Origin: Nocardioides pocheonensis
GTDB lineage: Bacteria > Actinomycetota > Actinomycetes > Propionibacteriales > Nocardioidaceae
Direction of reading: 5' to 3'
NCBI RefSeq assembly: GCF_003725535.1
Contig: NZ_RJSF01000046.1
Span: 35,013-99,012, forward strand
Length of the DNA: 64,000 nt
Part shown: piece by piece, positions 52,346 to 61,593 of the stretch
Layout: each line of letters opens with the position of its first letter
How positions within the stretch are numbered: the stretch's first letter is position 1
Made by a program: the position numbers and the translations under genes
The notes under the pieces: model-generated
Told to the model about the DNA's origin: nothing
Databases searched by the model: none
The model's input: the letters and a program-made list of their open reading frames with translations, nothing else

Positions 52346-52912
52346 GTGACAACAACCAACCACTCGACCGTCGCTGGCGGCCTCGCGTCGCTACAGACGC
52401 ACTTCGAGGTCCAGCAGTTCTACTACCGCGAGGCCGAGCTTCTCGATGACGGCCGTTACGCCGACTGGCTCACGCTGCTCGCCGACGACCTCGACTACTG
52501 GATGCCCACGCGCACCAACAGGTTGCGTCGCCAACAGGCCCTCGCCACCGCTGCACGCGGCGAGGCCGCGTTCTACGACGAGTCCAAGGAGTCTCTCGCG
52601 TGGCGGATCCGCAGATTCGACTCCGGTATGGCCTGGGCCGAAGACCCACCCTCGCGCACGCGCCACCTGGTCACCAACGTTGTTGCCCGCCACGTCGACC
52701 CCGACGATAACGCGGGGTTCGCTGCCGATGACCTCGCCGTCAGGTCGGCCTTCATCGTCTACCGCAACCGGCTCGAACGCGAAGAGAACATCTTCGCCGG
52801 CTCTCGCGACGACATCTTGCGCCGCAGCGACGAAGGGTTCCAGGTCGCCCGCCGCGTGATCCTGCTCGACCAGAACGTGCTGCTGTCCAAGAACATCTCC
52901 ACCTTCTTCTGA
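52346..52912 (+). CDS. Rieske ring-hydroxylating dioxygenase, small subunit
   Basis: A 188-residue NTF2-like beta subunit: FEVQQFYYREAELLDDGRYADWLTLLADDLDYWMPTR, then SRTRHLVTNVVAR and FIVYRNRLEREENIFAGSRDDILRR, the classic HcaF/BphA2 blocks. GTG 52346 follows an AGGGAGGG site. It stabilises the alpha trimer and has no metal. Position after the reductase, not next to the alpha gene, is less common. Confidence 0.93.
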   Translation: MTTTNHSTVAGGLASLQTHFEVQQFYYREAELLDDGRYADWLTLLADDLDYWMPTRTNRLRRQQALATAARGEAAFYDESKESLAWRIRRFDSGMAWAEDPPSRTRHLVTNVVARHVDPDDNAGFAADDLAVRSAFIVYRNRLEREENIFAGSRDDILRRSDEGFQVARRVILLDQNVLLSKNISTFF

Positions 52913-52923
52913 GAGGCCCCAAC

Positions 52924-53796
52924 GTGACCACCACGGAACTCGAGCTGATCCGCCACACCATCCCCACCACGCTGGGCGACATCAATGTCGTCGAGGTCGG
53001 AAGCGGCCCGGTGCTGGTGATGCTGCACGGCGGCGGCCCCGGCGCCTCCGGGATCTCGAACTACCACCAGAACCTCGCGACCCTCGCCCAGCACTTCCGC
53101 GTGCTCCTGCCCGACCAGCCCGGCTTCGGCAACAGCTACCGGCCGACTGAAGCCGAACTCGAAGCCCGTTCCATCACCGAGATCACCGTGGACGCACTGT
53201 TCCAGGCAATCGACGCACTGAACATCGACCGATTTCATCTCCTCGGAAACAGCCTCGGCGGCGCGGCCGCGATCGCGATGGCCCAAACACATCGCGATCG
53301 CGTCACGAAACTGGTCCTGATGGCACCCGGTGGCGGGTGGCTCCCGTTCGGCCCGACACCCACCGAGGGCCAGAAGCAAATGTTCTCCTACTTCAACGGG
53401 GCCGGACCTTCGGAGCAGAAGATGGCCAGCTTCATCCGAACCATGGTGTTCGACCACAGACAGTTCGGCAAAGACGTCGTGAGAGCACGTTTCGAGGCCT
53501 CCATCGAAACCACCCACGTCGAGTTCTACCACCACTACAACGCAGCGTTCGCCAAGCGCCGCGGCATGGACCCACTGTGGAAGGATCTTCACTTGATCAA
53601 GGCCCCCACACTGCTGCTGTGGGGCCGAGACGACCGCACAATCACCCTCGACGGCGCCCAGCTGATGCTCAAGCTCATCCCTGACGTCCAGCTTCACGTG
53701 TTCGGCAACTGCGGGCACTGGGTCCAGCTCGAACGTCAGGGCGAGTTCGAGCAGCACGTCACCACCTTCCTGAGCGACCAGCGGAGCCACTCATGA
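52924..53796 (+). CDS. meta-cleavage-product C-C hydrolase (BphD/MhpC type)
   Basis: A 290-residue alpha/beta hydrolase. Oxyanion block LHGGGPGASG, nucleophile Ser110 in LLGNSLGGAAA, acid in LLWGRDDRTI, His265 in FGNCGHWVQLE, all matching 2-hydroxy-6-oxo-dienoate hydrolases that split the ring-opened diacid to 2-hydroxypentadienoate and a carboxylic acid (fumarate if the substrate is cinnamate). GTG start 11 bp after the beta-subunit gene. Confidence 0.93.
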   Translation: MTTTELELIRHTIPTTLGDINVVEVGSGPVLVMLHGGGPGASGISNYHQNLATLAQHFRVLLPDQPGFGNSYRPTEAELEARSITEITVDALFQAIDALNIDRFHLLGNSLGGAAAIAMAQTHRDRVTKLVLMAPGGGWLPFGPTPTEGQKQMFSYFNGAGPSEQKMASFIRTMVFDHRQFGKDVVRARFEASIETTHVEFYHHYNAAFAKRRGMDPLWKDLHLIKAPTLLLWGRDDRTITLDGAQLMLKLIPDVQLHVFGNCGHWVQLERQGEFEQHVTTFLSDQRSHS

Positions 53797-54626
53797 CGGG
53801 CTGGCTCGAGGGCTACACCGCACTCATCACGGGCGGCGGGTCCGGCATCGGTGCGGCAGTCGCTCGGCGCTACGTCGCGGAAGGCGCCTCCGTAGTCATC
53901 ATGGGGCGCGGCAAAGACAGACTGGACAACGTCGTCGCGACCAGCGCCGATCCGAGCCGGATGCACGCTATCGAAGGCGACGTACGCTCCGTCGCCGACC
54001 TGGAGAGAACGGTCAGCGAGACCGTCCGCATCTTCGGCACTCTCGATGTTCTGGTGCCGAACGCCGGCATGTGGGACTTCCAGCGGCAGCTGACCAAACT
54101 GACCGGCACCGAGCTCTCCGAAACTTTCGACGAGCTCTTCTCGGTCAACGTCAAGGGCTATCTCCTCGCCTGCCACGCCGCATGGCCCGAACTGGTCAAG
54201 TCGCGCGGGAGCATCGTGATGACACTCTCCAACGCGTCGCTCTACGTCAACGGCGGCGGACCCATCTACACGGCCAGCAAACACGCCTGCCTCGGCCTGA
54301 TGCGAGAACTGGCCTACGAACTCGCACCCAAGGTCAGAGTCAACGGAGTCGCCTGCGGCGGCATGAACACCGACCTTCGGGGACCCGCCACCCTCGACCT
54401 CGACGGACGCTCGATCGCGACGTCCTTCGCAAACAAGTCAAGCGAGTCCCCCCGCCCACCTCTACCGTTGTGGGACTCCAGCACCGATCCGACAGACTTC
54501 ACCGGCTCCTACGTTCTGCTTGCATCGCGCGAGCAGGCAGGACCCATCACCGGACATGCCATCTCCGTCGACGGCGGAATGGGTGTCCGCGGGTTCCGCA
54601 GTGACGCCGGAGGCGACAACCTATGA
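53793..54626 (+). CDS. cis-dihydrodiol dehydrogenase (HcaB/BphB type SDR)
   Basis: A 277-residue SDR with GGGSGIG (14-20), PNAGMWDF (in place of NNAG), Ser146, Tyr159 and Lys163 (YTASKHA). The pattern ITGGGSGIG, PNAG and the loop RPPLPLWDSS are diagnostic of arene cis-diol dehydrogenases. It re-aromatises the dioxygenase product to a catechol for MhpB. ATGA overlaps with both neighbours. Confidence 0.93.
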   Translation: MTGWLEGYTALITGGGSGIGAAVARRYVAEGASVVIMGRGKDRLDNVVATSADPSRMHAIEGDVRSVADLERTVSETVRIFGTLDVLVPNAGMWDFQRQLTKLTGTELSETFDELFSVNVKGYLLACHAAWPELVKSRGSIVMTLSNASLYVNGGGPIYTASKHACLGLMRELAYELAPKVRVNGVACGGMNTDLRGPATLDLDGRSIATSFANKSSESPRPPLPLWDSSTDPTDFTGSYVLLASREQAGPITGHAISVDGGMGVRGFRSDAGGDNL

Positions 54627-56206
54627 GGACCAGACACATGCCCAACGTCGACATCAACCCCGCAAGTGCCGTCGCACGCCACGCGCGCTTCAACCCTGAC
54701 GCCACAGCAGTCGTGTACGCGGGCGGAGACCTCACCTACGCGGACCTGAACGACAAGGCCGCGCGGTTCGCGACCGTCCTGACCCAGAACGGCGTCGCGC
54801 AGGAGGACCGAGTCGCGTTCCTCGGCATGAACAGCACGTCGTTCCTCGTCACGATGCTCGCTGCGTTTCGTCTCGGCGCCATCTTCGTGCCCGTGAACTT
54901 CCGCCTCGCTCCCCCCGAGACCCTGGCCGTTCTCGAACAGTCCGGCGCCTCGGTTCTCGTCTGTGAGGAAGGGCACCGAGCTCTGGTCGACGGACTTGTG
55001 AAGCCCGCCGTCCTCGAGGCTCTGTTCCTCGTCGACGACGACTCCGAGGTGCCGGCCAGTTCGTCCGCCGCCAGGTGGACATCGTGGTCGAGTGCGATCG
55101 CGTCCGCCTCGCCCACCGCCGAGGTCAGCACCCGTACCGAGGACGACGTGGCCATCCTGATGTTCACGTCGGGAACAACCGGGAGGAGCAAGGGAGTCAC
55201 CCTGACCCACGGAAACATCTGGTGGAACTCCCTGAACGTCGAGCTGATGGTCGATTCGCGAATCGGCGACACCACCCATGCAGCAGCGCCCCTCTTCCAC
55301 GTCGGGGCGCTCAACAGCTTCGTCCTCCGAGCCCTGGTTCGCGGGAACAGGGTCGTGGTCCGCAGGGCCTTCGACCCAGCGCAAACCCTCGACGACTACA
55401 CGCACTACCAGGTCAACTCCACCTTCGCAGTCCCGGCGATGTTCATCGCGATGCAGCGCCTCCCCGAGTTCGACGCCGCCGATCTGAGCACGCTGCGTGC
55501 CGTGGTGGTCGCCGGGGCGCCAGTCCCGCCGTCGGTGATCACGGACTGGGCCAAGCGCGGTGTGATGCTGCAGCAGGCGTGGGGCCTGACGGAAACGGCG
55601 CCGTTCGCCACCCACCTTCCCGTGGACTGGACGCTCACCAAGACTGGATCGGCCGGCATCCCCATGCCGTACACCGAGGTTCGAGTGGTCGACGTGGTGA
55701 CTGGCGAGCCAGTGGCAACAGGCGAGCGCGGTGAAGTCATCGTTCGAGGTCCGAATGTCACTAGCGGCTACTGGAAGAACGACGAGGCCACCGGAGCTGC
55801 ATTCGATGCCGATGGGTGGTTTCACAGCGGAGACATCGGGTTCCTAGACGACGACTCCTGCCTCTACATCGTCGATCGGCTCAAGGACATGATCATCTCC
55901 GGAGGAGAGAACGTGTACCCAGCTGAGGTGGAGCGGGCCCTGGCAGACCTCGAAGGCCTGAACGACGTCGCTGTCATCGGAGTGCCGGACGAGCAATGGG
56001 GAGAGATCGTCGTCGCCCTGGGTTCTGTCCAGCCAGGAGCCGATATCACGCTGGAGACCGTGCGTGAACACGCAGCCAACAAGGTCGCCCGGTACAAACT
56101 CCCCAGCCGATTTCTGATCGTCGACGCCGTTCCACGCAACGCGTCCGGGAAGCTCGACAAGACCAACATCCGCCGACTTGCGGGCGAGACCGATGAGCGA
56201 GGCTGA
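54623..56206 (+). CDS. AMP-dependent acyl-CoA synthetase-like ligase
   Basis: A 527-residue adenylate-forming enzyme: MFTSGTTGRSKGVTLTH (P-loop), YFLRALV-like hinge, QQAWGLTETAPFATHLP, GWFHSGDIGFLDD, and the terminal Lys region NASGKLDKTNIRR. It activates a carboxylic acid, perhaps the aromatic or the dienoic product, to a CoA ester. Coupled by ATGA to the dehydrogenase gene and overlapped by the next gene. No CoA-dependent step is obvious in the rest of the pathway, so its exact place is unclear. Confidence 0.9.
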   Translation: MRTRHMPNVDINPASAVARHARFNPDATAVVYAGGDLTYADLNDKAARFATVLTQNGVAQEDRVAFLGMNSTSFLVTMLAAFRLGAIFVPVNFRLAPPETLAVLEQSGASVLVCEEGHRALVDGLVKPAVLEALFLVDDDSEVPASSSAARWTSWSSAIASASPTAEVSTRTEDDVAILMFTSGTTGRSKGVTLTHGNIWWNSLNVELMVDSRIGDTTHAAAPLFHVGALNSFVLRALVRGNRVVVRRAFDPAQTLDDYTHYQVNSTFAVPAMFIAMQRLPEFDAADLSTLRAVVVAGAPVPPSVITDWAKRGVMLQQAWGLTETAPFATHLPVDWTLTKTGSAGIPMPYTEVRVVDVVTGEPVATGERGEVIVRGPNVTSGYWKNDEATGAAFDADGWFHSGDIGFLDDDSCLYIVDRLKDMIISGGENVYPAEVERALADLEGLNDVAVIGVPDEQWGEIVVALGSVQPGADITLETVREHAANKVARYKLPSRFLIVDAVPRNASGKLDKTNIRRLAGETDERG

Positions 56207-56648
56207 TCTGTCCGCCCTGGACCTGCCCGGCTTCACGATCATCGAGCGGTTCGGCGGCCCTCGAACGGCGAAGCTAGCCGTTCGTCTTGGCGGGAATCTC
56301 CACGCCGTGGTCGAGGTCGCCCGCTGCCGTTCGAGCCGATTGCGTGACGCCTATCCCGTGGGAGAGCACGATGTAGAGGTCGTCACCACCGGCGACCTGC
56401 CGCCGGATGCGACCACCGCCCTGCTCAAGGCGGTCGTCCAAGCGGTCGAGAAGGCAGACCCGTTCTGCCGACGACTTGTCACTGCGACGGACGCCGACGA
56501 TCTCGACTCGTTGCACAGCGCAGAGGCCGCGGGATTCCGGTACGTACTGAAGGTCGACCTGCGCGAGGGCACTTTCAACCTCGCCGTCGTGGAACCGTCC
56601 TGGGTTACGGCAGTCGACATGGACCTTGACCACATGCCCGGCACCTGA
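56193..56648 (+). CDS. hypothetical protein, possibly acetyltransferase-like
   Basis: A 151-residue protein starting within the ligase gene (14 bp overlap). The C-terminal half (SLHSAEAAGFRYVLKVDLREGTFNLAVVEPSWV) has the beta-alpha-beta look of a GNAT fold but no clear acetyl-CoA loop. The name is uncertain. It is the last gene of the upper-pathway operon and is convergent with the IclR gene. Confidence 0.55.
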   Translation: MSEADLSALDLPGFTIIERFGGPRTAKLAVRLGGNLHAVVEVARCRSSRLRDAYPVGEHDVEVVTTGDLPPDATTALLKAVVQAVEKADPFCRRLVTATDADDLDSLHSAEAAGFRYVLKVDLREGTFNLAVVEPSWVTAVDMDLDHMPGT

Positions 56649-56691
56649 CCAGGTCGGCTCCGAAATGCCTATCCAGGCAAGCGGTCGAATC

Positions 56692-57504
56692 TCATGATGC
56701 AGCAGCGTGCGGAAGCCGAACGGTGGCGCCCACACCTGCTCGCCGGAGTGCCTGTGAAGCAGCGTGGCTGACTCGCCGTAGTGCCGCGGCATGGGAACGT
56801 GGGTCGAAACCTGCGGCCGGACCCGATACGGACAATCCGGCGATCGCCCTGTTGCCCACTCCGAAGACCGGCACCGCGACGCAGGCAAGCCCTGGCGCCG
56901 ACTCCTCGATCTCGAACGCGAGACCCTCTCGGCGGATGCGGTGCAGCTGCAACGACAATTCCTCGACGTCGACCACCGTTCTCTCCGTCAGTCGCTGAAG
57001 GTGGGTGTTCGAGGTGATCATCTCGAACACCTCCGGGTCGTTGGCGATGAGCGCCTTGCCGATGGCAGTGCAGTGCGCTGGCACTCGGCCCCCGACCCGC
57101 GAGGGAGCCGGCACCCGTCGATGCCCGTAGAGCTTCGCCAGATAGACGACATCAGTCCCGTGAAGGGTGGCCAGGTGCACCGTCTCGTGAGTGAACTCGT
57201 ACAGGTCAGCTAGGAAAGGTGTCAGCACCTCTCGAATCCGGTCCTGCTCGGGTGAGTAGACCGCCGCGCCGAGATCGTGAAGGCGTTGGCCGAAGCGGTA
57301 TGAGCTTCCCACGCGTTCGACGACGCCGTTGCGCTCGAGGAGATTCAACACTCGGAACGCGGTCGACTTCGACAGCGAAGCGCGGCGGGCGAGTTCGCTG
57401 ACCCCGATGCCGCTGGCAGCCTGCTCCCCGAAGCAGGTGAGTAGCGAGAACGCCTTGTCGATCGCGGCTCGATCGTCTCGCGGGGTGTTCTCGGTATCGG
57501 TCAT
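56692..57504 (-). CDS. IclR family transcriptional regulator
   Basis: A 270-residue regulator: HTH VSELARRASLSKSTAFRVLNLLERNGVVERVGSSYRFG, then the effector domain with PAHCTAIGKALIAND and GLACVAVPVFGVGNRAIAGLSVSGPA, standard for IclR. IclR proteins often govern aromatic degradation genes. The gene lies between the upper- and lower-pathway operons, divergent from the XRE-cupin gene. Confidence 0.92.
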   Translation of the reverse strand: MTDTENTPRDDRAAIDKAFSLLTCFGEQAASGIGVSELARRASLSKSTAFRVLNLLERNGVVERVGSSYRFGQRLHDLGAAVYSPEQDRIREVLTPFLADLYEFTHETVHLATLHGTDVVYLAKLYGHRRVPAPSRVGGRVPAHCTAIGKALIANDPEVFEMITSNTHLQRLTERTVVDVEELSLQLHRIRREGLAFEIEESAPGLACVAVPVFGVGNRAIAGLSVSGPAAGFDPRSHAAALRRVSHAASQALRRAGVGATVRLPHAAAS

Positions 57505-57560
57505 GTGATGCTCCGAGGTCTAGCGGTGAGGTGTTGTAAGTGACATGATGACCACTAGAA

Positions 57561-57581
57561 GTGACGTCACACAAGTGTGAC
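57561..57581. promoter_or_regulatory. overlapping palindromes between iclR and XRE-cupin genes
   Basis: GTGACGTCAC (57561-57570) is a perfect palindrome, and GTCACACAAGTGTGAC (57566-57581) is a perfect 7-bp inverted repeat with a 2-bp centre; they share five bases. The divergent promoters of both regulators are here, so one or both probably bind. Confidence 0.65.
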
Positions 57582-57613
57582 ACTCAGTCAATTTTAAGTG
57601 ACAGGCGTTGGGG

Positions 57614-58201
57614 ATGGACAGCAACGAACTCGTGGCGCGCAACGTCAAGAGGTTCCGCCTCGAGCGCGGCCTCAGCCTCGGCGACGTCGCGCGACGCTCC
57701 GGGCTCTCCAAACAGACCCTGTCGAAACTGGAGAGCGGGGTAGGCAATCCGACTGTCGAGACGCTGTCCGCCCTGGGATCCGCGCTGGATGTCTCCCTCC
57801 GCCGCCTCATGACCGAGTGGGGGACGCCGGTTTTCGTTCAGCGCGTTGACGAAGGCGAATGGGCCCCGGCTCACGGGCACGAAGAACGGCCGCTCGACGA
57901 GATCTTCGGCTCCGGCTATGTACGCACCACCTTGATCAACCTGAATCGCACCGACCGCGTCGAAGACATCGAAGCGCACCCCCCGGGCACCCTCCACCAC
58001 GTATACGTCGTAGTCGGGCGGGTCCGCTTAGGACCGACCACAGACCAGGTTGAGCTTTCTGCGGGCGACTTCGTCCGCTACCCGGGCGACGTCACTCACC
58101 GCCAAGCCTGCTTGAGCGAGAAGGCAGTCCTCCACGTCGTCACGACCCTTCCTCAGGTGCGGCAGTTCACCCCCACCGCCCGCCCCGTAGATGGACAGTA
58201 A
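57614..58201 (+). CDS. XRE-cupin regulator
   Basis: A 195-residue regulator: HTH KRFRLERGLSLGDVARRSGLSKQTLSKLESGVGNPTVETLSALGSAL at the N-terminus, then a cupin domain with HPPGTLHHVYVVVGRV and LSAGDFVRYPGDVTHRQA. ATG 57614 is the start (an upstream TTG is less likely). Its partner IclR gene is divergent, so the two may act antagonistically or in sequence. Confidence 0.9.
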   Translation: MDSNELVARNVKRFRLERGLSLGDVARRSGLSKQTLSKLESGVGNPTVETLSALGSALDVSLRRLMTEWGTPVFVQRVDEGEWAPAHGHEERPLDEIFGSGYVRTTLINLNRTDRVEDIEAHPPGTLHHVYVVVGRVRLGPTTDQVELSAGDFVRYPGDVTHRQACLSEKAVLHVVTTLPQVRQFTPTARPVDGQ

Positions 58202-58291
58202 CTCCGCGTGCCGCTGACCGGAACGAGGGTCACGCCGCCAGTTGGAACTGATGAAGGCTGAGAAGTCCGCAACCGATCCTGGAGCGCCCTC

Positions 58292-59110
58292 ATGCCAACT
58301 GCTCAGACTCCTCGCGTACCTGCTGAGGTTATCGACGAGGCCGCCAACCGCCTCCTGGTTGCCGGGTACACGAACTCGCCCTGCGAGCCGGTTCGCGACC
58401 TGATCGGCGCCGAGGACGTCCAGGCGGCGTACGCCGTTCAAGAGGTGTTGACCGGGGCTCGAGTGGAGGAGGGGGCGGCCATCGTCGGGCGAAAGATCGG
58501 CCTCACCTCTGAGGCCGTCCAACAGCAGCTCGGGGTGAGCCAGCCCGACTTCGGGATTCTGTTCGACAACATGGCCTACATGTCCGGGGACACCATTCCC
58601 TTCGAAGCCGTGCTCCAACCCAGGGTCGAGGCCGAGATCGCCTTCGTCCTCAAGCATGACCTCGTCGATGGACCCCTGGACCTCGAACAGATCCGCACCG
58701 CGGTCGACTTCGCCGTTGCTGCTCTGGAAGTCTGCGGGAGTCGAGTACGAGACTGGGACATCTCTTTCGCCGACACGGTTGCTGACAACGCCTCGTCAGG
58801 CGCCTTTGTCCTCGGAACCGAGCGACGCACCCTAGGCACCTTCGAGCCCAGGGATGTCCAGATGACCATGCGGGTCACCAACCAGAACGACGCCAACGGG
58901 ACGGGTGCCGCCTGTCTCGGTGATCCGCTCCTTGCCCTCCAGTGGCTCGCCGTACGAGCCCGCGAACTCGGCGCCCCACTCCTCGCCGGCCAAGTGATCC
59001 TCTCCGGAGCTCTGGGGCCCATGCGACCAGTGCAGCCGGGGGCTGTCGCTCACGCCGAGATCACCGGGCTCGGCTCTGTGTCGGTTCGCTTCTCCAGCAA
59101 GGACATCTGA
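58292..59110 (+). CDS. mhpD: 2-keto-4-pentenoate hydratase (MhpD type)
   Basis: A 272-residue hydratase/decarboxylase-family enzyme that adds water to 2-hydroxypenta-2,4-dienoate giving 4-hydroxy-2-oxovalerate. Motifs: [26 protein letters not shown] and [12 protein letters not shown] (metal-binding Glu pair), [31 protein letters not shown], and [12 protein letters not shown]. It leads the lower-pathway genes and is 2 bp from the acetaldehyde dehydrogenase. Confidence 0.93.
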   Translation: MPTAQTPRVPAEVIDEAANRLLVAGYTNSPCEPVRDLIGAEDVQAAYAVQEVLTGARVEEGAAIVGRKIGLTSEAVQQQLGVSQPDFGILFDNMAYMSGDTIPFEAVLQPRVEAEIAFVLKHDLVDGPLDLEQIRTAVDFAVAALEVCGSRVRDWDISFADTVADNASSGAFVLGTERRTLGTFEPRDVQMTMRVTNQNDANGTGAACLGDPLLALQWLAVRARELGAPLLAGQVILSGALGPMRPVQPGAVAHAEITGLGSVSVRFSSKDI

Positions 59111-59112
59111 AC

Positions 59113-60072
59113 ATGGCCGCCATCAAGAGCAAGATCAAGGTTGCGATCGTCGGCTCCGGCAACATCGGCACCGATCTCATGATCAAGGTGATGCGCACCT
59201 CCCGGCGCCTTGAGGTAGGCGCCATGGTCGGCATCGATCCCGCATCTGACGGGCTCGCGCGCGCCGCACGCCTCGGCTTCGCCACTACTTCAGACGGAAT
59301 CGACGGTTTGATCGCCCTGCCGAACTTCGACGAGATCGACATCGTCTTCGATGCGACATCGGCCAAAGCTCACGAGTACAACGCCGGCAGGCTCGAGCCC
59401 TACGGGAAACGACTGATCGACCTCACTCCCGCCGCCATCGGGCCGTATGTCATCCCTGCCGTGAACCTGGATCAGCACCTCGAGGCGCCGAACCTGAACA
59501 TGGTGACGTGTGGAGGCCAGGCAACGATCCCCATCGTCGCTGCCGTTGCCCAGGTCGTTCCGGTTGCCTATGCCGAGATCGTCGCCTCGATTGCGTCGAG
59601 GTCTGCGGGACCGGGCACCCGCGCCAACATCGACGAGTTCACCGAAACCACCAGTTCGGCGATTGTCCGGGTGGGCGGGGCCCGACGTGGCAAGGCCATC
59701 ATCATCCTCAACCCGGCAGAGCCACCACTGATCATGCGCGACACCGTCTTCTGCCTGGTCTCGGCGCCCGGCGCCGACATTCAGGAGGACATCGTCGCGA
59801 GCGTCGAGAAGATGGTCGGCGACGTCGCCGAGTACGTCCCGGGCTATCGCCTCAAGCAGAAGGTTCAGATCACAGAGATCCCAGAGGATCAACCGCTGGA
59901 GACCCTGATCGGCTCAGAGGGCGAGCGCCCAACCCATCAGGTGTCGGTGTTCCTTGAGGTTGAAGGCGCTGCTCACTACCTGCCGGCCTACGCGGGCAAC
60001 CTGGACATCATGACGTCAGCCGGAATCCAGGTCGCCGATCGGATCGCAGCCCAGAAGGTGAGCGCCGCGTGA
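59113..60072 (+). CDS. mhpF: acetaldehyde dehydrogenase, acylating (MhpF type)
   Basis: A 319-residue NAD-dependent enzyme converting acetaldehyde and CoA to acetyl-CoA. It has the N-terminal [18 protein letters not shown] dinucleotide fold, DATSAKAH, and the catalytic Cys in [11 protein letters not shown]. It functions as a tunnelled complex with the aldolase encoded next (GTGA overlap), so toxic acetaldehyde is not released. Confidence 0.94.
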   Translation: MAAIKSKIKVAIVGSGNIGTDLMIKVMRTSRRLEVGAMVGIDPASDGLARAARLGFATTSDGIDGLIALPNFDEIDIVFDATSAKAHEYNAGRLEPYGKRLIDLTPAAIGPYVIPAVNLDQHLEAPNLNMVTCGGQATIPIVAAVAQVVPVAYAEIVASIASRSAGPGTRANIDEFTETTSSAIVRVGGARRGKAIIILNPAEPPLIMRDTVFCLVSAPGADIQEDIVASVEKMVGDVAEYVPGYRLKQKVQITEIPEDQPLETLIGSEGERPTHQVSVFLEVEGAAHYLPAYAGNLDIMTSAGIQVADRIAAQKVSAA

Positions 60073-61082
60073 CCACCAAGATCTTTGTCCAGGACGTCAC
60101 CCTGAGGGACGGCATGCATGCGGTCCGCCACCGCATCACCCCAGAAGATGTGCAGCGCATCACCCTTGCATTGGACAACGCAGGAGTTGACGCCATCGAG
60201 GTCGCGCACGGCGACGGCTTGGCCGGATCATCGGTCAACTACGGGCCGGGTTCCCACTCTGACTGGGAATGGATCGAGGCGGCCGCCTCGGTCCTCGAGC
60301 GGGCGCGACTTACCACCCTGCTTCTCCCGGGAGTCGGCACCATCCACGAGTTGAAGACCGCATGGGACCTGGGCGTCCGCTCGGTGCGAATTGCCACCCA
60401 CTGCACCGAGGCAGACATCTCTGCCCAGCACATCGCCGCAGCACGAGAGATCGGCATGGACGTCTCCGGCTTCCTGATGCTCTCCCACATGGCCGCACCT
60501 GAGGACCTCGCGAAACAGGCGAAGCTCATGGAGTCCTACGGAGCCCAGTGTGTCTATGTCACGGATTCCGGCGGGCGCCTGACCATGAACGACGTCTCTG
60601 CTCGAGTGCGCGCCTACAGAGAACTCCTCAACCCAGCTACCGAGATCGGGATCCACGCCCACGAGAACCTCTCCATGTCAGTCGCAAACTCGGTGGTCGC
60701 GGTCGAAAATGGGGCTTACAGGGTCGACGCGTCTCTGGCCGGACACGGTGCAGGCGCCGGCAACTGCCCGATCGAGGCGTTTGTAGCCGTGGCAGATCTT
60801 TCAGATTTCGAGCACAACTGCGAGCTGTTCAAGCTTCAGGACGCCGCAGACGACATCGTTCGCCCGCTGCAGGACCGACCCGTCAGGGTCGATCGCGAAA
60901 CCCTCACCTTGGGCTACGCAGGCGTCTACTCATCTTTCCTGCGCCACGCAGAGAACGCTGCGGCCCGCTACAACATCGACGTACGCGACATCCTCGTCGA
61001 ATGTGGCCGGCGAAAACTCGTCGGCGGTCAAGAAGACATGATCGTCGACGTCGCTCTGGATCTTCAGGCGGCCACCCACTGA
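60069..61082 (+). CDS. mhpE: 4-hydroxy-2-oxovalerate aldolase (MhpE type)
   Basis: A 337-residue HMGL-like aldolase: [14 protein letters not shown] (catalytic Arg/Asp and metal Asp), [44 protein letters not shown] (metal His pair and GHGAGN signature). It splits 4-hydroxy-2-oxovalerate to pyruvate and acetaldehyde. GTG start overlapping mhpF by 4 bp, which fits the bifunctional complex. Confidence 0.94.
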   Translation: MTTKIFVQDVTLRDGMHAVRHRITPEDVQRITLALDNAGVDAIEVAHGDGLAGSSVNYGPGSHSDWEWIEAAASVLERARLTTLLLPGVGTIHELKTAWDLGVRSVRIATHCTEADISAQHIAAAREIGMDVSGFLMLSHMAAPEDLAKQAKLMESYGAQCVYVTDSGGRLTMNDVSARVRAYRELLNPATEIGIHAHENLSMSVANSVVAVENGAYRVDASLAGHGAGAGNCPIEAFVAVADLSDFEHNCELFKLQDAADDIVRPLQDRPVRVDRETLTLGYAGVYSSFLRHAENAAARYNIDVRDILVECGRRKLVGGQEDMIVDVALDLQAATH

Positions 61083-61095
61083 ACTCGAGCGACCG

Positions 61096-61371
61096 ATGAC
61101 AGCGAGCCTCGCACACATGCCTCGATTGCGTGACGGTCGAGACTGGACCGTGCTTGCTGCATGCCTCGACGAAGACCCGGACTTGTTCTTCCCTGCCGGC
61201 GAACGCGGAGCAGCACCCGCTCAGCTAGAACGAGCTCGGAAGATCTGCCAGAGTTGTCCGGTGCGCGGGTGGTGTCTTCAACTCGCGCTGAGGATCGATG
61301 CGGATCATGGCATGTGGGGCGGAACGACGCCACACGAGCGACAGAGGTTCAAGAGTCGTTCAAGAAGGTAG
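61096..61371 (+). CDS. WhiB family iron-sulfur regulator
   Basis: A 91-residue WhiB-like protein with the four cluster Cys at 23, 51, 54 and 60 (C-x27-C-x2-C-x5-C) and the GMWGGTT turn at 72-78 before a basic tail (RQRFKSRSRR). Wbl proteins hold a [4Fe-4S] centre and act with sigma factors. It begins 14 bp after mhpE on the same strand, so it may be co-transcribed with the catabolic genes. Confidence 0.93.
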   Translation: MTASLAHMPRLRDGRDWTVLAACLDEDPDLFFPAGERGAAPAQLERARKICQSCPVRGWCLQLALRIDADHGMWGGTTPHERQRFKSRSRR

Positions 61372-61593
61372 TGCGGTCCAGGCGAACCGTGCGTTTCGAT
61401 CGACGGCGCGAGCCGGACACACGCCTTCCTTGAAGGCGAAGTTCGGCATAGGCCGCCGTCGAGTTCCGATTCGGGTACGCCACGTGCCTCCGGGTTCGTG
61501 AGACGTATGTGAGTGATGGCGCCCGGCGTGACGTCCAATCCAGCCGAGATCCGGACCCTTGGTCACGTGCATGAAGTGGTTGCGCTGCGAATG

